Part shown: positions 23,452-32,326 of the stretch, in pieces | How the letters are laid out: each line of letters begins with the position of its first letter | Numbering within the stretch: position 1 is the stretch's first letter | Assembly (NCBI RefSeq): GCF_014138045.1 | Contig: NZ_JACGXA010000001.1 | Span: forward strand, 1,659,001-1,723,000 | Reading direction: 5' to 3' | Source of the DNA: Nocardioides ginsengisegetis | Lineage (GTDB): Bacteria; Actinomycetota; Actinomycetes; Propionibacteriales; Nocardioidaceae | Length of the DNA: 64,000 bases | Notes under the pieces: model-generated | Database searches by the model: none | What the model saw: only the letters and a program-made list of their open reading frames with translations | Told to the model about the DNA's origin: nothing | Position numbers and translations under genes: made by a program

Positions 23452-24485
23452 GAGGCCCTCCGAGCTGGGCTGCGCGAGGTCCTGCCTGCGACGAGGGTCG
23501 TCCCGAGGGCGAGCGCGCCGGTGGCGGCGAGAGCGCGGCGGTGCTGTGAAGCCCATTGTTGGGGCGAGTGGTTCAAGGCTCGATCGGGAAAGGGGCCGGT
23601 GGGCCCGAAGTCTTGTCCGTCGGGGCCGTCGACGGGGTGCCATAGGTTGTTGGGCTTGTCGGCTGGCTTGTCCTGGGCGGTCTGCTGGGAGGAGACGCCG
23701 GTGCGGGCGAGATAGCGGTCGAGCAGTCCGCCGGCGACCCGGTTGGCGATGATGGTGCCCGCGGTCGCGATCCCGACCCAGTACGCGCGGCGTTCGGGAT
23801 GCTCGGCGGCGTAGAGCACTCCCCGCGCGGCGACCTCTGGTGCGTAGAAGGGCGGCACAGGTTGCGCCTGTTTGGGAAGCCTGGAGAGCACCCAGGTGAA
23901 CTGCGGGGTGTTCACGCCTGGCATGGCGACCGAGGTGACGCGGACGCTGCTTCGGTCATGACGCAGCTCGGTGAGCAGCGACTCGTGGAAGCCCCACATG
24001 GCGTGCTTGGCGCCGCAGTAGGCCGACTGCAGCGGGATACCCCGGTGGGCCAGCGCCGAACCGACCTGGACGATGACGCCCTGGTCGCGTGGGAGCATCC
24101 GGCGCAATGCGGTGCGGGTGCCGTTGACGAAGCCGAGGTAGGAGACCTCGGTGACACGTCGGAACTCGTCTGGCTCGATGTCGATGAACCGGGCGAAGAC
24201 CGAGGTGAAGGCGTCGTTGACCCATACGTCGATGGGCCCCAGCTCGTTCTCGACACGGTCCGCCGCGACCTCGAGGGCGTCGTGGTCGGCGGTGTCGACG
24301 CTGATCGGCAGCGCGGTTCCGCCCAGTGCGTGGACCTCACTCGCCGCGGCTTCCAGGCCTGTGGTTCCGCGTGCCAGAAGGGCGACTCGGTCACCGCGAG
24401 CCGCGAAGACGCGTGCGCTGGCCCGGCCAATCCCACCGGAGGCTCCGGTGATGACGACGACGCGTGGACTGTGGGAGGTGATCAT
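23448..24485 (-). CDS. Short-chain dehydrogenase with C-terminal extension
   Basis: 345-aa SDR. TGASGGIGR (cofactor), a VNDAF sequence in place of the usual NNAG, QVGSALAHRG (catalytic Ser) and YCGAKHA (Tyr-x3-Lys) are present. About 80 residues follow the core, including a hydrophobic GTIIANRVAGG and a Pro-rich tail, typical of a membrane-associated SDR subgroup. ATG at 24485 follows GGAGAG. It precedes the small hydrophobic protein, with which it overlaps. Substrate unknown. Confidence 0.85.
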   Translation of the reverse strand: MITSHSPRVVVITGASGGIGRASARVFAARGDRVALLARGTTGLEAAASEVHALGGTALPISVDTADHDALEVAADRVENELGPIDVWVNDAFTSVFARFIDIEPDEFRRVTEVSYLGFVNGTRTALRRMLPRDQGVIVQVGSALAHRGIPLQSAYCGAKHAMWGFHESLLTELRHDRSSVRVTSVAMPGVNTPQFTWVLSRLPKQAQPVPPFYAPEVAARGVLYAAEHPERRAYWVGIATAGTIIANRVAGGLLDRYLARTGVSSQQTAQDKPADKPNNLWHPVDGPDGQDFGPTGPFPDRALNHSPQQWASQHRRALAATGALALGTTLVAGRTSRSPARRAS

Positions 24486-24526
24486 GTGTGGCTCTCCTGG
24501 GGTCGGTGGTGGTTGGTGGAGTCCTG

Positions 24527-26305
24527 TCAGCGGGCTCGGGCTGTAAAGCCGCGGGAGTTGACGCCTGCTTCGCCGAGTCGCTGGGCGGTCTCGAGGAGCA
24601 GCGCGTGGACGAACGCCTGGGGAAGGTTGCCGCGAAGCTGGCGCTGGACCACGTCGTACTCCTCGGCGAACAGACCCGGTGGTCCTAGCGACCCCCGGTT
24701 GCGCTCGAACCAGCGTGTGGCGCTGAGGATGTCGCCTTGGTCCAGGCATGCCAGCGACAGGTGGAAGCCGCTGAGGACGAAGGCGCCCTCGGCTTCGTGA
24801 AGGGGGACCTGTGGGTCGTGGCGAAAGCGGTAAACGTAGCCATCGTCGGTGAGCTTCTCGATGACGGCACGGATCGTGGCGATGTTGCGCGGGTCGTCCT
24901 TGGGTACGGCGCCGCGGATGCCGGGCAGCAACAAGGAGGCGTCCACAGCTGGGTCGTGTGGCGAGCGCTGCCAGCGACCATCGGAGTGCAGGCAATCTTC
25001 ATCCACGGAGTCCACAAGGCGATCGGCGAGTCGCTCCCAGGTGGCACCCACGCTTCCCCCTCGCCGGGCGCTGACGGCCCGGAGGCCGGCTGCGCACATC
25101 AATCGCGAGTGTGCCCAGTGGCGGTCGCGGAGCTCCCAGATGCCGGCGTCGGGGTCGTGTTGTCGCTTCTCGATGGCGTCCACGAGGCTTTCGACGGCGT
25201 GCTGGCCCTCGGTGTCGAGCCTGCCGCGCCCTTCGGCCGCGGCGAGGAGGAGCAGGCATTCGCCCAGCGCGTCGAGCTGGAACTGCTGATTGACGTGGTT
25301 GCCCACTCGCACGGGGGCTCCCGGGTAGCCGGGCAGCTTGAGGGGCCGCTCGTCGGGAACCGGGTCGCCGTTGACCGTGTAGGCCGGGCGCAGTGTGGGG
25401 CCGTCCTCGAGAACCCGTGCCGAGACGAACCTGACGGCTGCGTCGAGCAGGCTGTGACTGTCAACGGCTGCGGCCGCCAAGCCTGCGTAGCACTGGTCGC
25501 GAATCCAGGCATAGCGGTAGTCGTAGTTGCGTCCCTGGTTGGCACGCTCAGGGAGGGCGGTCGTGGCGGCGGCCACCATCGCGCCTGAAGAAGTCGTGAG
25601 CCCTCGCAGGACGGCGTGGGAGTGCCGCGACTCACCAGGGGCCGCGGAGCTCGAGAGGTCCGGGCACGCGGCGGACCAGGCCCGTTCGGTTCGCTGCCAT
25701 TCTTGGACCGGATCGGGGAGCTCCTCGTCAAGCCGGCGGCGGCTGATCTCGAGCACGAGGTCGTGGTGGGCACCTGCGGGGACGTCGATGGCTGCGCGGA
25801 TCTTGCCGTCCACGAGCCGGGCGTGGGTGGGGGCGCCGGACCAGCGGAAGTGGACGTCGCCGCTGTGTCCGGTCCAGACGCCTTCTGCGCTGCGTCCTAC
25901 GATCATGGGCCGGGCTCCGAACTCGGCACGGCAGTCCAGTTCGACGATGACATGGGCGTCGCCGAGTGTGGCCTCGATGCGGCGCAGCACCACGACTCGG
26001 TCGGGATATCCGGGGAAGGCGAGGGCTTCGCGGCACTCGGTCACTGCTGTCCCTGAGGTCCAACGGCTGCGCCAGATCAACGTGTCCTGTTCGTAGTGCC
26101 CGCCCCACACGTAGCGGGCGTCCTGAGGGCTGACAGAGTACTCGCCGTGGCCGCCGAGGAGGCTGGAGAAGATCGCATCGTCGTGCCACTGCGGGGCGCA
26201 GAGGAAGGCGATGTTGCCGCGTGGCCCGATCAGGGCGCCGCGTTCGCCGTCGGCGAGCAGGGCGTACTGGCGCAAGGGCACCGGAGGATGGTTGGGGTGA
26301 GTCAT
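24527..26305 (-). CDS. Glycoside hydrolase family 15 (glucoamylase/trehalase-like)
   Basis: 592-aa cytoplasmic enzyme without signal peptide. N-terminal beta-sandwich region (GALIGPRGNIAFLCAPQWHDDAIFSSLLGG) and the catalytic (alpha/alpha)6 barrel with RNYDYRYAWIRDQCYAG, the usual GH15 signature, and FRHDPQVPLHEAEGAF near the second catalytic glutamate. Actinobacterial cytosolic GH15 proteins include trehalases and glucoamylases. The start overlaps the previous gene by 4 bases (ATGA), so it is co-translated with a molybdoenzyme operon, an unusual partner. Confidence 0.9.
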   Translation of the reverse strand: MTHPNHPPVPLRQYALLADGERGALIGPRGNIAFLCAPQWHDDAIFSSLLGGHGEYSVSPQDARYVWGGHYEQDTLIWRSRWTSGTAVTECREALAFPGYPDRVVVLRRIEATLGDAHVIVELDCRAEFGARPMIVGRSAEGVWTGHSGDVHFRWSGAPTHARLVDGKIRAAIDVPAGAHHDLVLEISRRRLDEELPDPVQEWQRTERAWSAACPDLSSSAAPGESRHSHAVLRGLTTSSGAMVAAATTALPERANQGRNYDYRYAWIRDQCYAGLAAAAVDSHSLLDAAVRFVSARVLEDGPTLRPAYTVNGDPVPDERPLKLPGYPGAPVRVGNHVNQQFQLDALGECLLLLAAAEGRGRLDTEGQHAVESLVDAIEKRQHDPDAGIWELRDRHWAHSRLMCAAGLRAVSARRGGSVGATWERLADRLVDSVDEDCLHSDGRWQRSPHDPAVDASLLLPGIRGAVPKDDPRNIATIRAVIEKLTDDGYVYRFRHDPQVPLHEAEGAFVLSGFHLSLACLDQGDILSATRWFERNRGSLGPPGLFAEEYDVVQRQLRGNLPQAFVHALLLETAQRLGEAGVNSRGFTARAR

Positions 26306-26763
26306 GGCGCGACGATCAGCGCCTGAGGTGCCGCTACCTTCATCCGGGTGTTCAGCCAGGTCAGCTGCCGGGACGTCTCCTCGTTCGCAGTGGTAGCGAC
26401 ATCGAGAAGCTCGGCATCACGGAGACCTTGGGCGCCTTGGGCGATCACGGTCCAGGTGCTCTGCACGAGGGTGGCCAGCACGTGGAGGTCCTGGAGGTCG
26501 CGCAACAGCCCGATCTCGCCGTCGCGGGCCTGAGCGAGTCCATCTGCATGCAGCCGTTCGGGTTCCTCGATGTCGTCCTCGCCATAGCGTTCGGCGATGG
26601 GCGCCAGCTGTCTACGGTGCCGGTCGCACATCTCGGCCAGGAGGTTGCACGTGTGGAAGACGTCGACGGCCCGGGCGTGCCCCAGCCCGACAGCACGGAA
26701 AGACTCCGCCAGTATCTGTTCGCTGCGGTCGGCCAGTCCGACGTAGGTGGACAGGTGCGGCAT
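26302..26763 (-). CDS. Predicted helical bundle protein of unknown function
   Basis: 153-aa, nearly all-alpha protein (LADRSEQILAESFRAVGLGHARAVDVFHTCNLLAEMCDRHR ... spaced helices), with the look of a four-helix bundle; several His/Glu positions could bind metal as in ferritin-like proteins. It sits between the molybdoenzyme (1-base overlap, TGATG) and GH15 (4-base overlap). Function not known. Confidence 0.7.
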   Translation of the reverse strand: MPHLSTYVGLADRSEQILAESFRAVGLGHARAVDVFHTCNLLAEMCDRHRRQLAPIAERYGEDDIEEPERLHADGLAQARDGEIGLLRDLQDLHVLATLVQSTWTVIAQGAQGLRDAELLDVATTANEETSRQLTWLNTRMKVAAPQALIVAP

Positions 26764-29258
26764 CAGGTCCTCCGGCTGCTGGGGTCGAGGGCGTAGTGCG
26801 GGGTATCGGCGAGCACCTCGGAGGAGGTGGCTCCTCCGGGTGGTGGCGCCGGCGCTTCAGCGGTCTGGGGGGCGGCGGGTGCTGAGGCGGCCGTTGTAGG
26901 GGCGGGGGAGGTGCCGTCGCCGTCGCGGGTCTTGGTAACGCGGCAGGCGGCGGTCTTGAAGTAGGGCTGTTTGGAGACCGGGTCCCACACCGTCATGGTC
27001 AGCTCGTTGGCGAGCCGGTGCTCGGCGTCCGGAGCGAGGTCGTGGGGGTCCCAGTGTCCGTAGTGAAAGGGCGCGAAGACCGCGCCCGCCATGACGGTCC
27101 CGACGCGGGCGCGGACCTCGATGGCACCTCGTGGGGACTCGACGCGGACCCAGTCGCCCTCAGAGATGCCGAGGCCTGCGGCGTCGGCGGGGGAGAGCTC
27201 GACCCACGCGTCAGGCGCGGCTTGGTCCAGGGAGCGGGCTCGGCCGGTCTTGGTACGGGTGTGGAACTGGTAGACGGTACGTCCGGTGGTGTAGCGCAGC
27301 GGATAGTCCTCGGACGGTTCCTCGTGCGGTGGCGTGTAGGCGGCGCCCTTGAGGAATGCCCGACCCGCCGGGGCCATCGCCCGGTGCTCGGTCTCGGTGA
27401 CGGCGCCGCCGGTGAGCAGGTCGTGGCCGTAGGTCTCGCACTCGTCGGTGTCGGAAGGGAACCTTCCGTCGGCGTACAGGCGGTCGGTGCCGTCCGGGTG
27501 CTCGTCGTTCACCGGCCACGGGATGCCGCTGGGCCCGCGGAGCTTGTCGTAGCTCAGACCCGTGTAGTCGATAGGTCGACCTCGGGTGGCTTCTCGCCAC
27601 GCATCGAAGGCCTCCTCGGAGGTGCGCCAGCCGATCAGGGGGTCGCCCTCGATGTTGGTGAACTTCATCGCGTCGGCGTAGGCGAGAAAGATGTCGAGGT
27701 CACTGCGCGCCTCGTCCGGCGGCTCGACGGCTTGCTCGGAGAGGTGGACGGTGCGGTTGACATTGGTGAAACACCCCGTCTTCTCCCCCCACCCTGCTGC
27801 GGGGAGTACGACGTCGGCGAGCTCGGCGGTCTCGGTCAGGAACAGGTCCTGCACCACGACGAAGCACTGCTCGCCGGCCAGGATCTTGCGGATCCGGGCG
27901 GACTCAGGCATCGAGACGGCCGGGTTGGTGGCGGAGATCCACAGGAAACCGATCGAGCCGGTTTCGGCATAGGACATGATCTGCATCGCATGTGTGGGCG
28001 GCGCCCAGTGCGGAATGGTCATTGCATCGACCTTCCACAGGTCGGCCAACTGCTGGACGTGAGTCGGGTTGTCCCAGTTGCGAAAACCCGGCAGGTCACC
28101 GTCGGCACCGCATTCGCGGTTGTTCTGGGCCGTGGGCTGCCCGTTCATCTGCAGCACGCCGCAGCCGGGACGGCCGATCTGGCCGCGCAGCAGGTGCAGG
28201 TTGTTCACCGCAACCGACGCAGCGGTGGCCTGGTGGGACTGGTAGAAGCCCTGCAGCACGGTCGAGAGGACGGCCTCGCTCTCACCGAAGATCCGGGCGG
28301 CCTGCCGCAGGTCCGCCGCGGGCACGCCGCAGATCCGCTCCACCTCTTCTGGGGTATACGGCGCCACCGTGTCGCGCAGGTCGTCGACGCCGATCGCGTG
28401 CTCCTCGACCCACTCCGTGTCCACCCAGCCGTGGGTGAACAGCTCGCGGGTCAGCCCGTTCATCAGCGCGAGGTTCGTGCCGACCCGTGGTGAGAGGTGG
28501 ATCCCGCCCGTGCGTTCCGCCTCCGCCGCGACGAGTGTGTGGCGAGGATCGACGCACACGATGCGCGGCGGGTCCTCCCCGCGCGTGCGGTCAAGGATCC
28601 GCGCCCACAGCACGGTCTGGGTCTCGGGCATGTTGTGCCCGAACAGGAAGATCGCGTCGCAATGCTCGATGTCGGTGTAGGAGCCCGGCTGCCCGTCGGC
28701 GCCGAAGGACTCCTTGAACGCCGCCGCGCTCGTGGCGGTGCACAGGCGGGTATTGCCGTCCATGTGCGGGGTGCCGAGCCCTGCCTTCCCGATCACCGCC
28801 AGCGTGTAGTACTCCTCCAGAAACAGCTGACCGCTGGTGTAGAAACCGTGCGAGAGCGGCCCCTTCTCCGCCAGCAGCCCCTTCGACACCTCGACGATCC
28901 GACCCATCGCGGTCTCCCAGTCGGTCTCCACCAGCTGACCGTCGCGTCGCACCAACGGACGGGTCAGCCGGTCCGACGAGGAGGCCCACGGCGTACTGCC
29001 GTAGAGCCCCTTAGGCCCCAGACGCCCGTGATTGACCGTGTCTCCAGCCCGTCCGCGAACCCCGACCATCCGCCCGTCCTTGACCGCGATGTCACACCCG
29101 CACCCGTTGCTGCACAACAGGCACGCGGACTGCACCCAGCGCTCCACATCAGCCTCGGCGACGCCCTCCTCCAGATGGAGGTCCACGCGGGCCGGCCAAA
29201 CGGTTCCGCGTGGATGCGGGGTGCCTTCGCCCCAGATGTCATTGATCCGATCAACCAT
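26763..29258 (-). CDS. Molybdopterin (bis-MGD) oxidoreductase, formate dehydrogenase/nitrate reductase-like
   Basis: 831-aa DMSO-reductase-family enzyme. Cys46, Cys49 and Cys53 (CLLCSNGC) begin the N-terminal iron-sulfur motif; the usual fourth cysteine (GRLCxKG) is glycine here (GRLGPKGLYG), although Cys55 is near. NTRLCTATSA carries the likely Mo-ligand cysteine, and the C-terminal molydop-binding domain includes LRYTTGRTVYQFHTRTKTGR. A Pro/Ala-rich tail follows. No Tat signal, so cytoplasmic. First gene of the minus-strand operon. Close to assimilatory nitrate reductase and NAD-independent formate dehydrogenases; substrate uncertain. Confidence 0.88.
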   Translation of the reverse strand: MVDRINDIWGEGTPHPRGTVWPARVDLHLEEGVAEADVERWVQSACLLCSNGCGCDIAVKDGRMVGVRGRAGDTVNHGRLGPKGLYGSTPWASSSDRLTRPLVRRDGQLVETDWETAMGRIVEVSKGLLAEKGPLSHGFYTSGQLFLEEYYTLAVIGKAGLGTPHMDGNTRLCTATSAAAFKESFGADGQPGSYTDIEHCDAIFLFGHNMPETQTVLWARILDRTRGEDPPRIVCVDPRHTLVAAEAERTGGIHLSPRVGTNLALMNGLTRELFTHGWVDTEWVEEHAIGVDDLRDTVAPYTPEEVERICGVPAADLRQAARIFGESEAVLSTVLQGFYQSHQATAASVAVNNLHLLRGQIGRPGCGVLQMNGQPTAQNNRECGADGDLPGFRNWDNPTHVQQLADLWKVDAMTIPHWAPPTHAMQIMSYAETGSIGFLWISATNPAVSMPESARIRKILAGEQCFVVVQDLFLTETAELADVVLPAAGWGEKTGCFTNVNRTVHLSEQAVEPPDEARSDLDIFLAYADAMKFTNIEGDPLIGWRTSEEAFDAWREATRGRPIDYTGLSYDKLRGPSGIPWPVNDEHPDGTDRLYADGRFPSDTDECETYGHDLLTGGAVTETEHRAMAPAGRAFLKGAAYTPPHEEPSEDYPLRYTTGRTVYQFHTRTKTGRARSLDQAAPDAWVELSPADAAGLGISEGDWVRVESPRGAIEVRARVGTVMAGAVFAPFHYGHWDPHDLAPDAEHRLANELTMTVWDPVSKQPYFKTAACRVTKTRDGDGTSPAPTTAASAPAAPQTAEAPAPPPGGATSSEVLADTPHYALDPSSRRT

Positions 29259-29315
29259 GGGGTCGTGACCTTTCCTCGTGACTCCTCAGCGGGAATGCCG
29301 ACTGAGCTCATCTAT

Positions 29316-29329
29316 ATGCGTACACGCAT
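29316..29329. promoter_or_regulatory. Palindrome ATGCGTACACGCAT in the divergent promoter
   Basis: A perfect 6+2+6 inverted repeat midway between the molybdoenzyme start and the divergent MarR gene. MarR proteins bind such palindromes in the divergent promoter of their own gene and the target operon, so this is the likely MarR operator. Confidence 0.55.
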
Positions 29330-29371
29330 GTATGCTGTTAAGCAAGTAGCTGTAGAGCGAAGGAGCCGACC

Positions 29372-29857
29372 ATGGTCAAGGCAGCACCAGCCCGGGATCC
29401 TGCGATGGCCGAAGCGGCCGAGGCCTTCATCACCGCCAGTCGCGCTCTGGTCGGCATCGCTATCCGTTCGATCAACGCCGCATCCGCCGACATCACGCTT
29501 CCGCAGCACCGCGTGTTGGTGGTGCTGGCAGCCGACGGGCCACAGGGGATCAGCCAGTTGGCCGACCAGTTGGGCATCGACCAGTCGAATGCGAGTCGGC
29601 TCTGTGACCGGCTCCAGCGACTCGGCCTGATCGCCCGGCAACGGTCGAGTACGGACGGTCGAGCCGTTCACGTCCACCTCACGTCTTCGGGAGCCAAGCT
29701 CCTGACGGAGGTGAACGCCCATCGACAGCGTGAGGTCGGGCGCATCTTGTCCACCATGCCTCGGCGAACGGTCGAGGCAGCCCTGCAGGCACTCACCGAC
29801 TTCAGTCAGGTCGCCCGCGAGGCCACCGAGCAGGAGTGGTCCGTGCATGAAGTTTGA
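29372..29857 (+). CDS. MarR-family transcriptional regulator
   Basis: 161-aa winged-helix protein: helix SADITLPQHRVLVVLAADG, recognition region ISQLADQLGIDQSNASRLCDRLQRLGLIARQRSSTDGRAVHVHLTSSG. ATG preceded by GAAGGAG. Divergent from the molybdoenzyme operon with the palindrome between them, so it probably controls that operon and itself. Confidence 0.88.
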   Translation: MVKAAPARDPAMAEAAEAFITASRALVGIAIRSINAASADITLPQHRVLVVLAADGPQGISQLADQLGIDQSNASRLCDRLQRLGLIARQRSSTDGRAVHVHLTSSGAKLLTEVNAHRQREVGRILSTMPRRTVEAALQALTDFSQVAREATEQEWSVHEV

Positions 29858-29871
29858 GCGCAGCCGGGCCA

Positions 29872-29885
29872 AGGACTGATGTCCT
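29872..29885. promoter_or_regulatory. DosR-box-like inverted repeat upstream of the CaCA gene
   Basis: AGGAC-TGAT-GTCCT is a perfect 5+4+5 inverted repeat, matching the GGGAC-n4-GTCCC layout of DosR/DevR boxes at 8 of 10 arm positions. It lies 37 bases before the next gene's ATG. Confidence 0.35.
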
Positions 29886-29921
29886 GCTCACGCCGTATGA
29901 GACTTTGAGGAGATTGCAACG

Positions 29922-31025
29922 ATGGATTCGCTGCCGATGTGGCTCTTGCTCACGATCTTCGTAGCGTCAGCCGGCGTCATCTGGGGCGCCGGCATCCTCC
30001 TTTCGGAGACCACCGACACCCTCGACACACGACTGCATCTCGGCAGTGCGTTCGGAGGGCTCATCGTGCTCGCAGTGGCCACGAACCTGCCCGAAGTCGC
30101 GATCACAGTCAGCGCGGCGTTGGCGGGGAACGTTGACATCGCCGTCGGCAACATCCTGGGCGGGATCGCCATCCAGACGGTGGTGATCGCGGTACTGGAC
30201 ATGCTCGGGAAGCGCGCGCCGGACGCAAAGCCGCTCACCTACCGGGCGGCCTCGCTCACCCTCGTGCTCGAGGCCCTCGTCGTCGTGGCCGTGCTCACGG
30301 TCGTCGTCGCGGGCAGCCAGCTGCCATCCAACCTGGTGGTCGCTCGGTTGACGCCGGACGTGATCCTGATCGCCATCTTGTGGGTGGTCGGGCTGCTCCT
30401 TGTCCAGCGCGCGGGCCGTGGCCTGCCGTGGCACCAGGGGGGAGAAGCACCGGATGCGACCCCGCACCCGCAAGGGCATCGCACGCGTCACCGAAGCCAC
30501 TCACAGGCGGCGGAAGCTTCGGGATCGGAGAAGGCACCAGACACCCAGCACCGGTCCACGCGCCGTACCGCGACCCTGTTCGCAGCAGCAGCTGTGGCCA
30601 CGCTGGTCGCCGGGGTGACACTCGAGAAGTCAGGCGAGGCGGCCTCCTCACAGATCGGGCTCACCGGCGTCCTTTTCGGCGCCACGGTGCTGGCCCTGGC
30701 GACCTCCCTGCCAGAGATCTCCACCGGCCTCCAGGCGGTCCGTCAGGGCGACGACAACCTCGCGATCAGTGACATCTTCGGGGGCAACGCCTTTCTGCCA
30801 GTGCTCTTCCTCGTCGCAACCGTCATCTCCGGCAATGCGATTCTGCCGCGCGCCCACGCCAGCGACATCTACCTCACCGCACTCGCCGCGTTGCTCACCC
30901 TCGTCTACGCGGTGGGACTCATCTTCCGGCCGCAACGGCGCGTCCTGGGCATGGGCGTCGACTCGCTGAGCGTGTGCGTGCTGTACCTCGTCGGACTGGG
31001 CGGACTCATCGCCATCACACGATGA
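29922..31025 (+). CDS. Sodium/calcium exchanger-family (CaCA) antiporter
   Basis: 367-aa membrane protein with the two inverted alpha repeats of the family: VLAVATNLPEVAITVSAALAGN with VGNILGG in the first half, and VLALATSLPEISTGLQAVRQGD with ISDIFGGNAF in the second. A charged His/Arg-rich loop (HQGGEAPDATPHPQGHRTRH) links them. About ten helices; exchanges cations across the membrane. Starts after GAGGAGAT. Confidence 0.88.
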   Translation: MDSLPMWLLLTIFVASAGVIWGAGILLSETTDTLDTRLHLGSAFGGLIVLAVATNLPEVAITVSAALAGNVDIAVGNILGGIAIQTVVIAVLDMLGKRAPDAKPLTYRAASLTLVLEALVVVAVLTVVVAGSQLPSNLVVARLTPDVILIAILWVVGLLLVQRAGRGLPWHQGGEAPDATPHPQGHRTRHRSHSQAAEASGSEKAPDTQHRSTRRTATLFAAAAVATLVAGVTLEKSGEAASSQIGLTGVLFGATVLALATSLPEISTGLQAVRQGDDNLAISDIFGGNAFLPVLFLVATVISGNAILPRAHASDIYLTALAALLTLVYAVGLIFRPQRRVLGMGVDSLSVCVLYLVGLGGLIAITR

Positions 31026-31125
31026 CCTCCAACGTAGGCGCCCCGATCGATCAGATCCATCTGACCGGAGGCGCCCCGCGATCGCATCGCCGACTTCGTG
31101 CTTCACAACCCCGTGCGGGGATCAC

Positions 31126-31557
31126 ATGACCACCCCGCCTTCCCGGATTCCCGACGAGTTGGCGAACCTGTGCGTCGCCGACGTGGTGCTGCGACTGCCC
31201 AAGATGATGCCCATCCACGCGCGTGTGCGGGACGCGCGAGCCGCATTGCGCGACCACCACGTCCACATGCTCCTGCTGACCGACCAAGGACGGCTGCGCG
31301 GCACTCTGACCCGTGGTGACATCCCAGATCACGCGGATGACATGGCCTTGTCACTAACGTATGCGGTGGTCGAGGGCCGCACTGTGAGCAGCGACCTGCC
31401 CGCGGAACAGGCACGACTACTCATGCTCAGTCGGGACCTGCGGCGGTTAGTGGTTGTCGACGCCGATGGCAGTCTTCTAGGTCTCCTGTGTCTGAACCGC
31501 AGGCACACTGGCTTCTGCAGCGACGAGGACGTCAACGCGCGCGGGACCGCGCCATAG
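31126..31557 (+). CDS. CBS-domain-pair protein
   Basis: 143-aa protein made of one CBS pair (VADVVLRLPKMMPIHARVRDARAALRDHHVHMLLLTDQGRLRGTL ... second half, RRLVVVDADGSLLGLLCL, split by an acidic linker). Such stand-alone proteins bind adenine nucleotides and act as energy sensors; a two-CBS protein belongs to the mycobacterial hypoxia regulon. It follows the CaCA gene by 100 bases. Confidence 0.78.
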   Translation: MTTPPSRIPDELANLCVADVVLRLPKMMPIHARVRDARAALRDHHVHMLLLTDQGRLRGTLTRGDIPDHADDMALSLTYAVVEGRTVSSDLPAEQARLLMLSRDLRRLVVVDADGSLLGLLCLNRRHTGFCSDEDVNARGTAP

Positions 31558-31604
31558 TGAAGACGAACGGTCGCCTGCGTCAACACGCCTACGAGGAGAA
31601 CCCC

Positions 31605-31937
31605 ATGCAGAAGGAGTCATTGACGGCACTGGTCCGGCATCACCTGGAGACGGCCTCGAGCCAATCCAGCGGCCGCAGCGCCCACACGGTCTACGGCGGG
31701 CACGAGCATGTCCTGCGCCAGACCCTGATCGCCCTTCGTGCCGGCTCGAGGTTGGACGAACACGAGAATCCGGGCGAGGCGACTGTCCAGGTCTTGCACG
31801 GCCGCGTCACCCTCATCGCGGGCGACGACAGCTGGAACGGATCACCCGGCGATCTGATGATCATTCCCGACTCCCGGCACGCCCTTGAAGCGGTCGAGGA
31901 CTCGGCCGTGCTGCTGACCGTCGCCCTGCGAAGCTGA
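31605..31937 (+). CDS. Small cupin-domain protein
   Basis: 110-aa single-cupin protein. Motif 1-like RAGSRLDEHENPGEATVQVLHGRVTLIAG and motif 2-like GSPGDLMIIPDSRHALEAVEDSAVLLTVAL are clear; the metal-binding His/Glu positions are partly kept (HE..., H in SRHAL). ATG at 31605 follows GAGGAG. Function unknown; such proteins often bind small metabolites or metals. Confidence 0.8.
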   Translation: MQKESLTALVRHHLETASSQSSGRSAHTVYGGHEHVLRQTLIALRAGSRLDEHENPGEATVQVLHGRVTLIAGDDSWNGSPGDLMIIPDSRHALEAVEDSAVLLTVALRS

Positions 31938-32160
31938 GGAAGGATCCCAAACGACCGGTGCACGTTGAAGAAGCGACGGTCGCCGACCGCGGGTCCTGTC
32001 CGACTCGGAGGTGGACGCTTACTAGTCGGAAACCCCGTCAGAACGGCGCAGATCCGAGCCCCTGCGAGCTAAGCCGCGCGAGCCGGCCAGGAAGCGTCTT
32101 CGCAGGTCAGCACTACTTTCCGCGAAGAGCAGCAAGACAAGACCGCCTGCCTGCTTACCT

Positions 32161-32197
32161 TCAAGGGGTCGCAGGTTCAAATCCTGTCAGCCCGACC
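32161..32197 (+). repeat. 3' fragment of tRNA-Pro(GGG), predicted att site
   Basis: The string begins TCAAGGGGTCGCAGG and runs through a complete T-arm (loop TTCAAAT, stem GCAGG/CCTGT) to the acceptor strand CAGCCCG-A-CC. It matches from memory the 3' half of the actinobacterial proline (GGG) tRNA. The 5' half, D-arm and anticodon arm are absent upstream. Such an isolated 3' end with the original terminator behind it marks the distal att site of an element integrated in the tRNA gene, which then lies to the left. Confidence 0.75.
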
Positions 32198-32203
32198 GAA
32201 GAG

Positions 32204-32239
32204 ATCGCCCCTGACCCGCGTGAGCGGGTCGGGGGCGAT
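32204..32239 (+). terminator. Strong hairpin after the tRNA-Pro fragment
   Basis: GACCCGC-GTGA-GCGGGTC with further pairing ATCGCCCC/GGGGCGAT gives a 16-bp stem. It stands where the terminator of the original tRNA-Pro transcript should be. Confidence 0.7.
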
Positions 32240-32255
32240 GCTGTCTCGCCTCCGG

Positions 32256-32270
32256 GTGACCTTCGTGCCC
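32256..32270. promoter_or_regulatory. GACCTTCG-type inverted repeat upstream of the DUF4386-like gene
   Basis: GTGACCTTCGTGCCC matches the site before the nitroreductase gene (39081-39095) at 13 of 15 positions and ends 57 bases before the ATG at 32327. Candidate DosR/DevR-like box. Confidence 0.35.
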
Positions 32271-32326
32271 GCGCCGTGGGGCCTTGTGCCCTGTCGTCCC
32301 GATGCCTGCATCCCGAGGCTGGAGTC

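Larger units (their letters stand above)
31938..32326. other. Island border region
   Basis: About 390 bases without a gene. It contains the tRNA-Pro 3' fragment (32161-32197), its terminator hairpin (32204-32239) and a promoter-box candidate (32256-32270). The 220 bases before the tRNA fragment show no ORF or integrase remnant. Confidence 0.6.
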
